DNA of 64,000 bases. Origin: Russula earlei. Taxonomy: Eukaryota > Basidiomycota > Agaricomycetes > Russulales > Russulaceae. The translations under genes were made by a program, and so were the position numbers. Location of the stretch: positions 62,001 to 126,000 of the forward strand of contig JAGFNK010000001.1 of assembly GCA_025769875.1 (NCBI GenBank), in the 5' to 3' direction. Below are positions 25,208 to 35,516 of the stretch, piece after piece. The first letter of the stretch is position 1, and every line of letters begins with the position of its first letter. The notes under the pieces are model-generated. The model searched no databases. It saw only the letters and a program-made list of their open reading frames with translations, and was not told where the DNA came from.

Positions 25208-26352
25208 TCATGTGAAATGGAGTGCCAGGTCTCGTCTCTGGGAATTGACGACGAACAGTGCGGCGAACGCCCCGAACAAAAAGCTTGTGATGACGCACGA
25301 TGCCGTCTCGACCGTCGATGGAGCCTTTCCAGGAAGCTGCTGTGGGTCTTCCGGAAGAGTGGCGAGAGGGGCAAGTGCGGGGACCGGCGCGGCAGATGAT
25401 TCGGGTGCGTCGGCTTCGTCCGAAGACTCGTCCGATCCCGACCGGGAATGCACTGACATAAATTCGTCGGTGAGAAGCTGCAGCTCGCTGACAACCCCTT
25501 GCAACCGCGTAACTTCATGAAGCGCATGAATGCGTTGTGCATCCCGCACCTCTTCCCCGATGACATGGACCATAGATTGAATGAGATCCCAGATCTCCGT
25601 GTGCTCGCGCACCCACCATTGGCCCGGCCAGCGGGCGATGATGTACGCAAGCTCTGCAACGTTATCAACAGCTCCTTGGAAGTCCTTCAAGGCATATTTT
25701 TGGAACCATGGGCGAAGGAAGGACATCGCAAGGCGCACAGAACTTGTAGTCGTATCGCGCAGCCGGACTTCCGTCGATGAGCGTAAAAATTGTTCTGACA
25801 TCTGCTGGCAAAACTGTTGATATCCCGAACGTTGTTGCGTGACGTCCCAAGTAAGATTACTGAAGAAGTTTTTGTCTTCTTCGTTAGGGTTAGGGTTGAG
25901 GAAATAGGACGGAAGTTTCGGGACGATGGACAGGATAGGGATGGACGAAAGTACGGCAGTGCCTGGCACGTAACCGTAGATAAGAACATCTTGCGCTTCG
26001 GTCGCAAATCGGTACCACTTCCAGTGGTCCTGATGCCGGCTGAATGTGACTGTTAGCAAGAACAGGATGGGAGATTGATGGATCCTTACTCTTTCGGTGT
26101 TCCCTTCCGTAACAATTCTAGCGCCGTGACCGCCCGCCCTGCCACTGCTTTCGCATCGATCACCGCGATTTCTATCGCCTGCTTGGGGTTGCTCTTGTAA
26201 CGCCGAGTTGCCTCCCAGATTGCCCAGGCGAAGCTGAACGAGGTTGTGACAAACGGAGACGACGACTTTTTCGTCCAATCCATGTGGTTGGCCACGTCAG
26301 CGTATGAGTTCGGTATCGCCGATTGATCGGGGGACGCCGATGATGAGCTCAT
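25208..26352 (-). CDS. Hypothetical tail-anchored protein
   Basis: Function not recognised. Exons 26352-26090 and 26039-25208 join in frame to 364 aa. The N-terminal part is mixed (DWTKKSSSPFVTTSFSFAWA). The middle is rich in aromatic residues and helices (DHWKWYRFATEAQDVLIYG, FLRPWFQKYALKDFQGAVD). An acidic Ser/Pro/Ala linker follows, and the C-terminus has one hydrophobic span (CVITSFLFGAFAALFVV) before a short basic end, so it may be tail-anchored. An upstream minus-strand open stretch from ATG 26594 (MDTSSLDSKDSTRF) and a second frame (EPFFIGQKFKNNYRYTVQDF) suggest that the true gene starts further upstream, with an intron or frame errors. The start at 26352 is the conservative choice. 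It lies between the two arms of the inverted duplication. Confidence 0.6.
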
Positions 26353-26594
26353 GGTCCTGGAAGTCTTGTACGGTGTAACGATAATTGTTCTTGAATTTCT
26401 GGCCAATGAAGAACGGCTCGGAACTGTCGAAGAATGGGGAAAGCGGCTTGGGTGTGTAGACGCGGAAAGAGAAAGGGATTGTTCTCGACTAGCGAGTCAA
26501 AGGTAAGATCTGGACCGAAACCATACTGAGGGAGTGCACCAAAGCCGAGCTGGAAGCGGGTAGAATCCTTGGAGTCGAGGGATGAAGTGTCCAT

Positions 26595-27189
26595 GATAGA
26601 GGTAGTGACGGGTAGAGGAGGGGGTGCTGCGGCGAAAATGCGACGCACATCGAATCCCTTTTACTATCGCAGGTCTTGCCTCGTGGATGCAATGCAGAGG
26701 CACCCCTACCCCGAATTCAGCGCAGTCAGAGAGACAAAAAGAGACAGCAAGCTGGGCACGTGCAACAAACGAGGCATCGATGACACACGCCTGTCTTTCA
26801 AGCTAGTCCGAAAGTGTTTCCGGACATTCCACTCGCACGTTCATACCAGGATGGCTTTCTTATTCGACCTTCCATGGACTTTGTCTGGATAGCCGCAATG
26901 TCATCCACAGGTCATGAAAGTCAAGTCAAGTGTGAGTGACCGCAGTGGTCCTGCTTATCCCGGACTCGTCACATGTTACCGATCAGACAACACGTCATCT
27001 GCTGCAGGCAGCGCTTCCATGAAATCAATTTTCGATGCTGTGCCGTCACACGTTTCCCATGAGGCATTCACAGGCTGCAGCAGGTGTAAAAGTCCGTACT
27101 TTACTGGCATGTGTCATATTTAAGTGACAGTCTTGTTTACATACCTCCTTATGCGAATGAGGTTTGTGCATATGAAGAGATTTTCCATC
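26595..27189. other. Intergenic interval, nothing supported
   Basis: About 600 bp between the hypothetical gene and the repeat nest. No gene or repeat was recognised. Confidence 0.4.
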
Positions 27190-27739
27190 TCCACCAAATA
27201 TATATGGTTGATTTGAAGCAGCGAGCAGCATACCGACAGCAAGTGATGACTAATCTTTCTTCACCATAGCCAAATGCCTACACGTTCGTGCCCTCGGCAC
27301 CTGGTGCTAGTCGGTTTTGGCAGAGGGCCAACCTGGCCAACCAGCGCGCTTTTGCAGATGTCACGTGATGAGAGAATCCGTGACTCGCACTCCCCAGACG
27401 CAGACCTCCATTTTGCGATAGCCAACATCCCGTTGTCTCAGCACATCGTGTGAACTCAAAGAAAGGTGATGTTGAAAAAGGGTTCCTTGTATTCTCCTTG
27501 TTTTTTTTTGCACTTTCAATGGAGAGTGTGCTCATGACCATGACAAATTGCCCTATAGGTGCTTTTGCTTTTTTTTTTTGGGGGGGGGAGGGGGGAAGCC
27601 ATTGTGGGAGTTCTTGCTGTGTTCACCTTTCCAGTGGATGAGGATGGCAAGGATAGTTGGGAGGATTTGAGTTAAACATTCTTGATTTCATTTCTACTTG
27701 GTGCATTAACATCAATGACCCCAAATTTATGGCCCTTAC
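27190..27739 (+). repeat. Inverted-duplication arm, piece 1 (CpG-depleted)
   Basis: Matches the minus strand of about 24925-24420, diverged mainly at former CpG sites and with small indels. It ends at the 5-bp sequence CTTAC (27735-27739), the left target duplication of the retrotransposon that follows. Confidence 0.8.
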
Positions 27740-28062
27740 TGATACCATGTGCCCAAATGGGCATAAGGGATAAAGGCTGGGAATGGTAATGTCTCAAATC
27801 TTCTCATCACACATAGAAACTACTTGTCTGTTCCTTTCACATCTAGATGATTCTCCATGCTTCTGATTCTTGCAGTATCCACTTCTTGAATGTACTACCA
27901 AATCCTAGGTCCCTTCATAACCTGCACAAAGGCCTCACTAGGAGGTCAAGTTGAATCTCTTGTCTAGTTCACTAGCCAATTGAGCTCTTTCCCTCTCATA
28001 ACTGTTTGACTACCAGTTACTTCTCCATTGAATGCTCAACAAATCTACAGTTTGTCACCTTA

Positions 28063-28616
28063 GGCCCCTTTTACCAACTGAGAATTCTTGAATCTTGAAC
28101 TTGAACTTGGATTTCAGGATTTTCTGGGAGTGACAGGAATGACAGGTGTGATGTAAGTGACATAATAAACTAATATGAGTCCATTTCAAATATGAGTTAT
28201 TTTCTGGTGTGATTTGCTGGGTTTACATGTGATATGTAAAATATTTTTTCTAACCCTTCCTTCCACTCCTTCCAAGTGGGGTATTGCAAGCATGTCATTA
28301 AGGCAGAATATGTGTCACCAATGTGTGGGTGCACATCTTTGTGCAAATTTTGTATGTGCAGCTCTGGTGAAAATGGGGCTGCAAGCACCCAGATGTTGAG
28401 CTCAAGTTAGACTGCTCGACCCCGAGTTTGATGCTGACACATCATGTGTAACCCCAAATATGTGAATATGCAAATGACAACAGAAAAAAATGCATATTAA
28501 TTTATTATATACATCATATCACTTACATAACTCCTGTCACTCCTGTCACTCCCGGAAAATCCCGAAATCCAAGTTCAAGTTCAAGATTCAAGAATTCTCG
28601 GTTGGTAAAAGGGGCC
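28063..28616. mobile_element. MITE-like element with ~98-bp terminal inverted repeats
   Basis: 554 bp bounded by inverted repeats beginning GGCCCCTTTTACCAAC, each about 98 nt, and flanked by TA on both sides (28061-28062 and 28617-28618). The two arms differ at CpG sites: the right arm has CCGAG, TTCGGG and TTCCGG where the left has CTGAG, TTCAGG and TTCTGG. There is no coding capacity. TA duplication suggests mobilisation by a Tc1/mariner/pogo-type transposase. Confidence 0.8.
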
Positions 28617-31480
28617 TAAGGCATTACTACATTGGAGACCACATCTAGCTGGAACAAACCACCCCATAACACTACTGACTGACCATGCCAACCTCACCTA
28701 TTGGAAAAACCCCAGGAAGATAAACAGAAGGGTGGCCAGATGGTTGACAGATCTACAAGACTACTGGCTAAAAATACAACACATTCCAGGAAAGAAACAT
28801 TCTGCAGCAGACCTCCTATCTAGACCACCTGATGCCAACAGAGGAGAAGATGATAATCAAGACATCACCATTCTACCATTAACTTTATTCATCCAAACCA
28901 TCCTCATAGGATCTACTAGAGGACATGTTCAACAAGATCAGAAATGTCATCAGAACCTATGCTGAGGATGGTCCAGAACATTCAGCATCTCAAAGACTAA
29001 AGGAGTCTGGGAGATGCAAGGCAAACTTGTGGTTCCCCCTGAATTACACCTTAAATGTCAAATTCTACAAGAATTCCACAACCACCCAACTGCTGGACAC
29101 CCAGAAAGGGATGAAACATTCCATAAAGTAATTCAAACATACTGGTGGCCATTGATGAATGCATGGATCAGAGACTACATAACAGGATGCAACACATGCC
29201 AACAAAACAAGATCTCCACTCACAGAACTAAAACACCACGATACTGAATCCCCTCCAATTAGGAAACCCTCCCATTCCAACAGATAGCAATGGATTTAAT
29301 AATGCAGCTACCCAAAAGCAGGGGATTTGATGCAATACTCACCATAATTGACCATGGAGCATCAGGAGCAGCCATATTCTTACTATGTCAAACAATGATC
29401 ACAGGACCACAAATTGCCCAACTATATCTCAAACACATGTACCCATGGTTTGGACTTCCCATCAGAATAATATCTGACCAGGACCCACAATTTACATCAC
29501 ACTTTGGCAAAGCATTGAACACATGGTTGGGAATACAACAAAAATTATCAACAGCATTTCACCCCCAAACTGACAGCATATCCAAAAGAAATAACCAATG
29601 GGTCAAACAATACCTTTGATCGGTCACACATGATCAAACCAATTGGAGCCAATGGCTACCTATAGCCACTGCCATCCACAACTCATGAATCAACTCCACC
29701 ATCAATATGACACCATCAGAAGCATTATTGGGTTACAACCCAATGAACTCTTCATCCCTCACCATCCCCACAAATAATGAGTTTGTAGAAGCTTGTATGC
29801 GAACTTTAGAAACCAAAAGAATTCAAGCCATTGCAGCCATCAACAGAATGGCCCAAAACCTCCCCATACCCATAGCATCCTTCAAAGAAGGACAGAAAGT
29901 CTGGCTCAGAGCCAAGAATCTGTCACTCCCCTATCTATCAAATAAACTCACACCTAGAAGACATGGATCCTTTACCATATCCCAAAAGATCTCACCCTGT
30001 TGAGATTATCATTGATTTGGGTGATTTGGTATGTTACCACTACCCTGGGACATTGTGATGTAATCACAGCTGAATGCGTTTACGCATTGGTTCCACAGAC
30101 TGGGCAACACCGGCGTAGATGCATGATGTGTCGGATCACATGGTCTGGCTCAACTCATATGCTGAGATCTGCATTACTTACAATGATAAGTCAATTGATG
30201 ACAATTGGTAGCTACTAACAACTGATCCTTGTATGATCTTTGTTTCTTATTGATGGTAGCTACTTGCAGTGTACTTAGAGATGCTCTGGAGTACTTAAGA
30301 GCATCGTATTTTGATAGATCACTTCAGTCTTGTCTTACACAATACTGAAGTGAGTACTTACTGTTTCCTATCTTATCTCTTGCATCTAATCATATGTTGT
30401 AGATATCTTGTGATAGGTATTACTGAATTATAGTCTTGTCTTACACAATACTGAAATATCTTGTGATAGATCTTAAGGATCTTATCGTTGTTATCATAAC
30501 CTGTGCCCATCTTCTTCAACACACCCATCACCTTCAAACTAAAATTACCACCCACATGGAACATACATGAAGTGTTCCATGCCTCATTACTAAAACCATA
30601 TGTAGAAACCACAACATGGGGACCTAACTCACCACCCCCTTCCCCTCATCTGATAGAAGAACAAGAAGGAGAAGAGATCAAGACTATCCTAAATCATTGA
30701 CACTGGGGATGGCAACGGCAACTTCAATATTTGGTCAAGTGGAAAAACTGACCATATATTGATGCAATATGGTTACCTGGAGAAGATTCACATCTCCACC
30801 CTTTCTTACCAAAGTATCATTGTTCTCAAGTGCCAAGGTTACCTATAAAAATACATACAATGCAATACAATCCCCCATTCCCCAAACATGTCTAATCCAC
30901 CCATTGACACTACCCTTACCATCTTTGACAGGCCACTATCACCCACCTCCATCTCCAACCTCTTGGAGACCCATCCCAACATCTCCTCCAAAACTTTATG
31001 CACCATCATCATCAGCCTCATCACTACCCTTAAGAAATGCAACCTCAACCAATGAACTTGACTCCTCAAGTTGGAAGAACAACTCCATGAGGTGCAACTC
31101 TTGGATGAGAGGGTCAAAGAGTTGGAAAAACAGTTGAATGCCACTCAAGACTTGCTTGTGGCCAAGGAGCAGAGGCTTATTGAAGCACCTGAGGGTTATG
31201 TCATTAACCTTGGACAAGCTCCAGACTTCTGGCTCCCAGCATTAAATGGAAATTCACCCTCACATGTTTTGTTAGGTGTTCTGATGCCTCCCCCACTAAA
31301 GTTATTGGTATTCCTGGAGAGGTCATGGATGAGATGGAATCAGCTGTGGAGGTCTACACCTCCCCAGTCAATGATTGAGATACCACACTCAAAATGCTTC
31401 CACTCTGACTCATTCACCAACTCCATGCTTTGTCCATCACCTTCCAGTATGTCATGGTAACTAGCCGTGTCAGTTCACAA
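28617..31480 (+). pseudogene. Gypsy pol remnant: RNase H, integrase, chromodomain, extra ORF
   Basis: In order: RNase H (LTDHANLTYWKNPRKINRR, then HIPGKKHSAADLLSRPPD), integrase zinc domain (FHNHPTAGHPERDET, CNTCQQNK), integrase core (MDLIMQLPKSRGFDAI, IISDQDPQFTSHF), an interruption by a solo LTR after ISP, and a chromodomain-like end (LKLPPTWNIHEVFHASLLKP, then YLVKWKN). Stops interrupt it at several places, for example after TPRY and QQWVKQYL-like sequence near 29619. A further degenerate frame at 31071-31480 (VQLLDERVKELEKQLNATQD) looks like a coiled-coil protein encoded downstream of pol and resumes at 32340-32640. Confidence 0.88.
29998..30521 (+). mobile_element. Solo LTR, family B, inside the gypsy pol
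   Basis: 524 bp beginning TGTTGAGA and ending TTCAACA, with a 5-bp target duplication CACCC (29993-29997 and 30522-30526). Removing it and one CACCC rejoins the integrase C-terminal frame (KISP to the FKLKLP region). It shares TACTTAAGAGC and CAATTGGTAGCTA with the solo LTR at 38119-38557, so both belong to one family. Confidence 0.88.
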
Positions 31481-31529
31481 GTGTAAAAACAAGTCAATGA
31501 TAGAGAGGTGTTCAAGAAATGGGCTGGTT

Positions 31530-32338
31530 CCCGTGTATAATGAGTAAGGATCCCTGCAGCAGTCAAAGTGTTTTATGCTAAACAGGTTATGGCCAATAGA
31601 CCCTTCCTGGTACGACTCAGTCTGTTGAGAAGCTAGGGTAAGTTTGTAATGGGATAGACTAGGGCTGGTTCCACTAGCTATATGTGTTCAAGTCTGTCAG
31701 GGACCTTGAACAACGCAGAGAGAGCAGAGGAAGGTAGGTCTTAAAGGAGGAGAGCTCTTCTCAGGGGAGTGAAGAGAGACTCTTAGGGAAGGAAGGGAAA
31801 GGCAAAGAGTAGATGGTGGATGGTGTGTTGAGAGTTGATGAAATGGAGAGGTGGATGTGGTTTGAGGATTAGGAGCGAAGTGGGTTGCAGGCAAATATGT
31901 TGGACAAGAGTAGGTTGGATTCTACAAGAGACCAAGCTTGGGGCTTTGGTCACAAAGTACTGAGCTTATATATACAGGAGAAGCGCAGCAATAGCTGCGC
32001 TTTGACTGTGCTACTAGTATAGTAGGAGTCATAATAAGTAGGAGTCATAGGAATGAGGCCACGAATGAGTCAGAACCAAGTGACTGTGCTGCACAGTAGG
32101 TGTGCAGCATTGCACAGTCGAAACTAATAAGTGAATATAAATGGAAAGAGAACCAAAAAAAGGGAAAGTAACAGCAATCCAGTGTTACCTGGACATGTAT
32201 GGATCACATGATAGCACAGAAGGGATCACAAGACGTAAGAGATCACGAGACCAGTAAGTAAAGGGATGTACGAAAGCAAGCAGTCCATAGCAAAAGGTAA
32301 GAAGTAAACGTAAAAGGAAAATGGTGTAACACAGTATC
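31530..32338. mobile_element. Probable inserted segment inside the retrotransposon extra ORF
   Basis: About 0.8 kb interrupts the coiled-coil frame, which resumes as a QYLYKAVQKELDW-like sequence at about 32340. GTGTA occurs at both edges (near 31531 and 32320), compatible with a 5-bp target duplication, but no TG..CA termini are clear. It contains more CpG than its surroundings, suggesting a later insertion. Identity is unknown. Confidence 0.45.
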
Positions 32339-32988
32339 TCTACAAGGCAGTGCAGAAGGAGCTTGACTGGGGAGTTGCTGCTGACATCTACCACTACCAT
32401 GACCTTGATGTTCAACTCATGGACTTCCAGGCCAAGAGTGAGGCCCTTGATGCAGACATGCACATCACTAGAGAGGCTCAGCTCAAGTGTTGCTACCATC
32501 TTGAGGCAGCCCAGCTCTCCCTTCATCTTGCTCATCTCCAATGTTTTGACAACAAAGAACACTTCCCCAAACCAATTATCCCCAAACCAGTCCCCACTGA
32601 TTGGTGTCATCCTGGCCAAGGACATCCAGTCTCAGTGGAGGGTGGTGATACCACATGCCTAAATGGGCATAAGAGTAAAGGCCAGAAATAGTAATTTCTT
32701 GAATCTTCTTGTCATGCATAGAAGCTACTTGTCTTTTCCTTCTGTGTCTCAACAATTCTCCATGCTTTCAGTTGATTCTTGTGGTATCCACTTCTCAAAT
32801 GTACTACCAAATCCTGGGTCCCTTCATAAACTGCATGAAGGCCTCACTAGGAGGTCAAGTCAAATCTCTTGTCTAGTTTACTAGCCAATCAAGCTCTTTC
32901 CCTCTCATAACTGTCTGACTACCAGTTACTTCTTCATTGAATGCTCAACAAATCTACTGTTCATCACCTTAGTCATCTGGTGGTGACA

Positions 32989-33250
32989 CTTACAGTCCCT
33001 TTTGCAATACAATTCTGGGCATAAAGATGGAAACCCCCCCTTCCAATCTCTCATCTCCACCTTGCACAGATTCAGTAAACATTGTTATCAAAATGTTGAG
33101 CACATGAGCACCATGGGTGGGTCTGGGTTGTGGCCATCAGTCATCAACTCAGGAAGTCAGTTGGTTGGTCTAATCACTGCCCATTATAAAAGCAAATTCC
33201 ATAAGCCTCTCTGTCAACAACATGAGGCATCAATGTCAAGGTCTTGCCTA
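32989..33250 (+). repeat. Inverted-duplication arm, piece 2 (CpG-depleted)
   Basis: Matches the minus strand of about 24420-24180. It lies between the right target duplication of the gypsy element and the TA at which the pogo-like element inserted. Confidence 0.85.
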
Positions 33251-33587
33251 CAGTGTTTCATGCCTCCTTGAGACAAATCAAATATTCATGACCTCCAGAA
33301 AATTGTTACACACCACAAACTGACAATTCAAGTAGACAGTATCTAAGGTATACATGTAAGCTTTGTACTCAGCACAATAAAACCATTATCAAGGGATGTT
33401 GAAGGATGCAACAATGGTGATCAGTGCAAAAAGTTGTTATCAGGTGAAACTGTGTCAATGAGACAAGTCACAACAACATGTGATTGCCTGATTTGGATGA
33501 TCACTGATCATTATCTCCATCACCATCTACAGACATCTGTACATCTTCCTCATCATTGTTATTGTCATTGTCACTGCTTGGGTTCTC

Positions 33588-35516
33588 TGTCAAGACTCAC
33601 TGTTGAACTATCCAGTTCAAGAGCGAGGGATAAGCTCGAAGACGAGTCGATAGACGTCCAAGACCACGTGGGCAAAGAGTAGAGTCCAGAGTAGTAACAG
33701 ATACCAGAGAGGTACTGTTACTGTGAGAGTAGAACAGTCATGCAGGGAAGAGGCCAGGATAGTCACAAGGGGATGGTCCTTAAAGGAGTATCCCAGGGAT
33801 AGAGTGTCATGAACCATTCTCCGGAGAGGGCCCTTGAAGGACCCTTCCTTATAGGAGGAAACCCAGCCTCCATGGTGTCACCCTGTTCACACGAGCAAAA
33901 GGGGTGAGTAGAGGTGTCCACAATATCGCGCGTGCATTGTTGCGCGAGCGATTCTCGGCACAATCGACATACAGCAAGCCCCACTTAAAGGCAACCCTTT
34001 TAACAACAAAAGACAGTATTAGGGCCTTCCTAAAGACCCTTTGGAACGACCCTAGAAGTTCTACAATAGGCACTAACCTAGTATCAAAGGCCCTACAATG
34101 TGTTATTAGACCAACTCTAATAACTATAGAACAGACTATAAGGCAATACTAAGGACCTTAATAGAAGTATTAGGGTCGACTCTAAGGACCCTAATAGAAC
34201 TATATAAGGGCCTTATAAGATAACACTATCCCCTAACCAAACTACAAGTCTTCAAATGACCGGCCCTAAACTAACTAACAGGAAATGAATCAGGTGCTCG
34301 CACGTGCACTAAAGCAGTAAACACGTGGACAATGAAGGCTCTTACTCATCAGGAGAAGCCTTCTTACTCAGCAGCTTACTGAGCATGACTGAGCATGCTC
34401 CGTAAGCACACTTCGACTTCTTACTCATCACTCTATTGTGCTTGATAACAAGGTTATGACTTGTTCCCTATTTAGCAGTTCTCTTGTAGTATATAAGCGC
34501 TCAATAAAGTAGCGGACAGTCCTCAGACTGTCCATTTGTTTACGGCACTCTCTATTCCTGGGATACTCCTTTAAGGACCGTCCCCTTGTGACTATCCTGG
34601 CCTCTTCTCTGCGTGATTGCCCTACTCTCACAGTAACCGTGCCTCTCTGGTACCTGTTACTACTCTGGACTTTACTTCTTGCCCACGCCGTCTTGGACAT
34701 TTATCGACTCGTCTTCGAGCTTATCCCTCGCTCTTGAACTGGATAGTTCAACAGTGAGTCTTGACATAGAGAGTGCTGTAAACAAATGGACAGTCTGAGG
34801 ACTGTCCGCTACTTTATTGAGCGCTTATATACTACAAGAGAACTGCTAAATAGGGAACAAGTCATAACCTTGTTATCAAGCACAATAGAGTGATGAGTAA
34901 GAAGTCGAAGTGTGCTTACGGAGCATGCTCAGTCATGCTCAGTAAGCTGCTGAGTAAGAAGGCTTCTCTTGATGAGTAAGAGCTTTCATCGTCCACGTGT
35001 TCACTGCTTTAGTGCACGTGCAAGCACCTGGTTCATTTTCTGTTAGTTAGTTTAGGGCCGGTCATTTGAGGACTTGTAATTTGGTTAGGAAGTAGTGTTA
35101 TCTTATAAGGCCCTTATATAGTTCTATTAGGGTCCTTAGAGTCGACCCTAATACTTCTATTAAGGTCCTTAGTATTGCCTTATAGTTTGTTCTATAGTTA
35201 TTAGAGTTGGTCTAATAACGCATTGTAGGGCCTTTGATACTAGGTTAGTGCCTATTGTAGAGTTCCTAGAGTCGTTCCAAAGGGTCCTTAGGAAGGTCCT
35301 AATACTGTCCTTTGTTGCTAGAAGGGTTGCTTTTAAGTGGGGCTTGCTGTATGTCGATTGTGCTGAGAATCGCTTGCACAACAATGCGCGTGCAATATTG
35401 TGGACACCTCTACTCACCCCTTTTGTTCGTGTGAGCAGGGTGACACCATAGAGGCTGGGTTTCCTCCTATAAGGAAGGGTCCTTCAAGGGCCCTCTCTGG
35501 AGAATGGTTCATGACA
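33588..35516 (-). mobile_element. Solo LTR, family A, split by another solo LTR
   Basis: On the minus strand it starts TGTCATGAACC at 35516 and ends GAGTCTTGACA at 33588, with 5-bp target duplication TTCTC (33583-33587 and 35517-35521). It is interrupted by a second copy (33805-34766). Subtracting that copy and one TAGAG leaves 962 bp, exactly the length of the inserted copy. Confidence 0.92.
33805..34766 (+). mobile_element. Solo LTR, family A, nested in a copy of itself
   Basis: 962 bp, TGTCATGAACC to GAGTCTTGACA, with target duplication TAGAG (33800-33804 and 34767-34771). It is inserted in opposite orientation into the older copy 33588-35516. It retains more CpG than surrounding DNA (for example CGCGCGTGCATTG near 33929), so it is among the youngest insertions. 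Confidence 0.93.

Larger units (their letters stand above)
27740..32988 (+). mobile_element. Degenerate Ty3/gypsy LTR retrotransposon
   Basis: Flanked by a 5-bp target duplication CTTAC (27735-27739 and 32989-32993). LTRs start TGATACCA and end TGGTGACA. The 3' LTR is 32646-32988 (343 bp). The 5' LTR is 27740 to about 28062, where its end is replaced by a 554-bp inverted-repeat element. The interior keeps RNase H, integrase and chromodomain remnants plus a further coiled-coil reading frame. Gag, protease and most of the reverse transcriptase are missing. A solo LTR sits inside (29998-30521). Stops are consistent with CGA to TGA changes. Confidence 0.88.

Noticed and set aside
28197..28400. 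Short open frames inside the MITE
   Set aside because: About 60 codons, no domain, differing on both strands; the element is non-coding.
33588..35516. Opposed LTRs read as a single large foldback transposon
   Set aside because: Separate target duplications (TTCTC and TAGAG) show two independent insertions.
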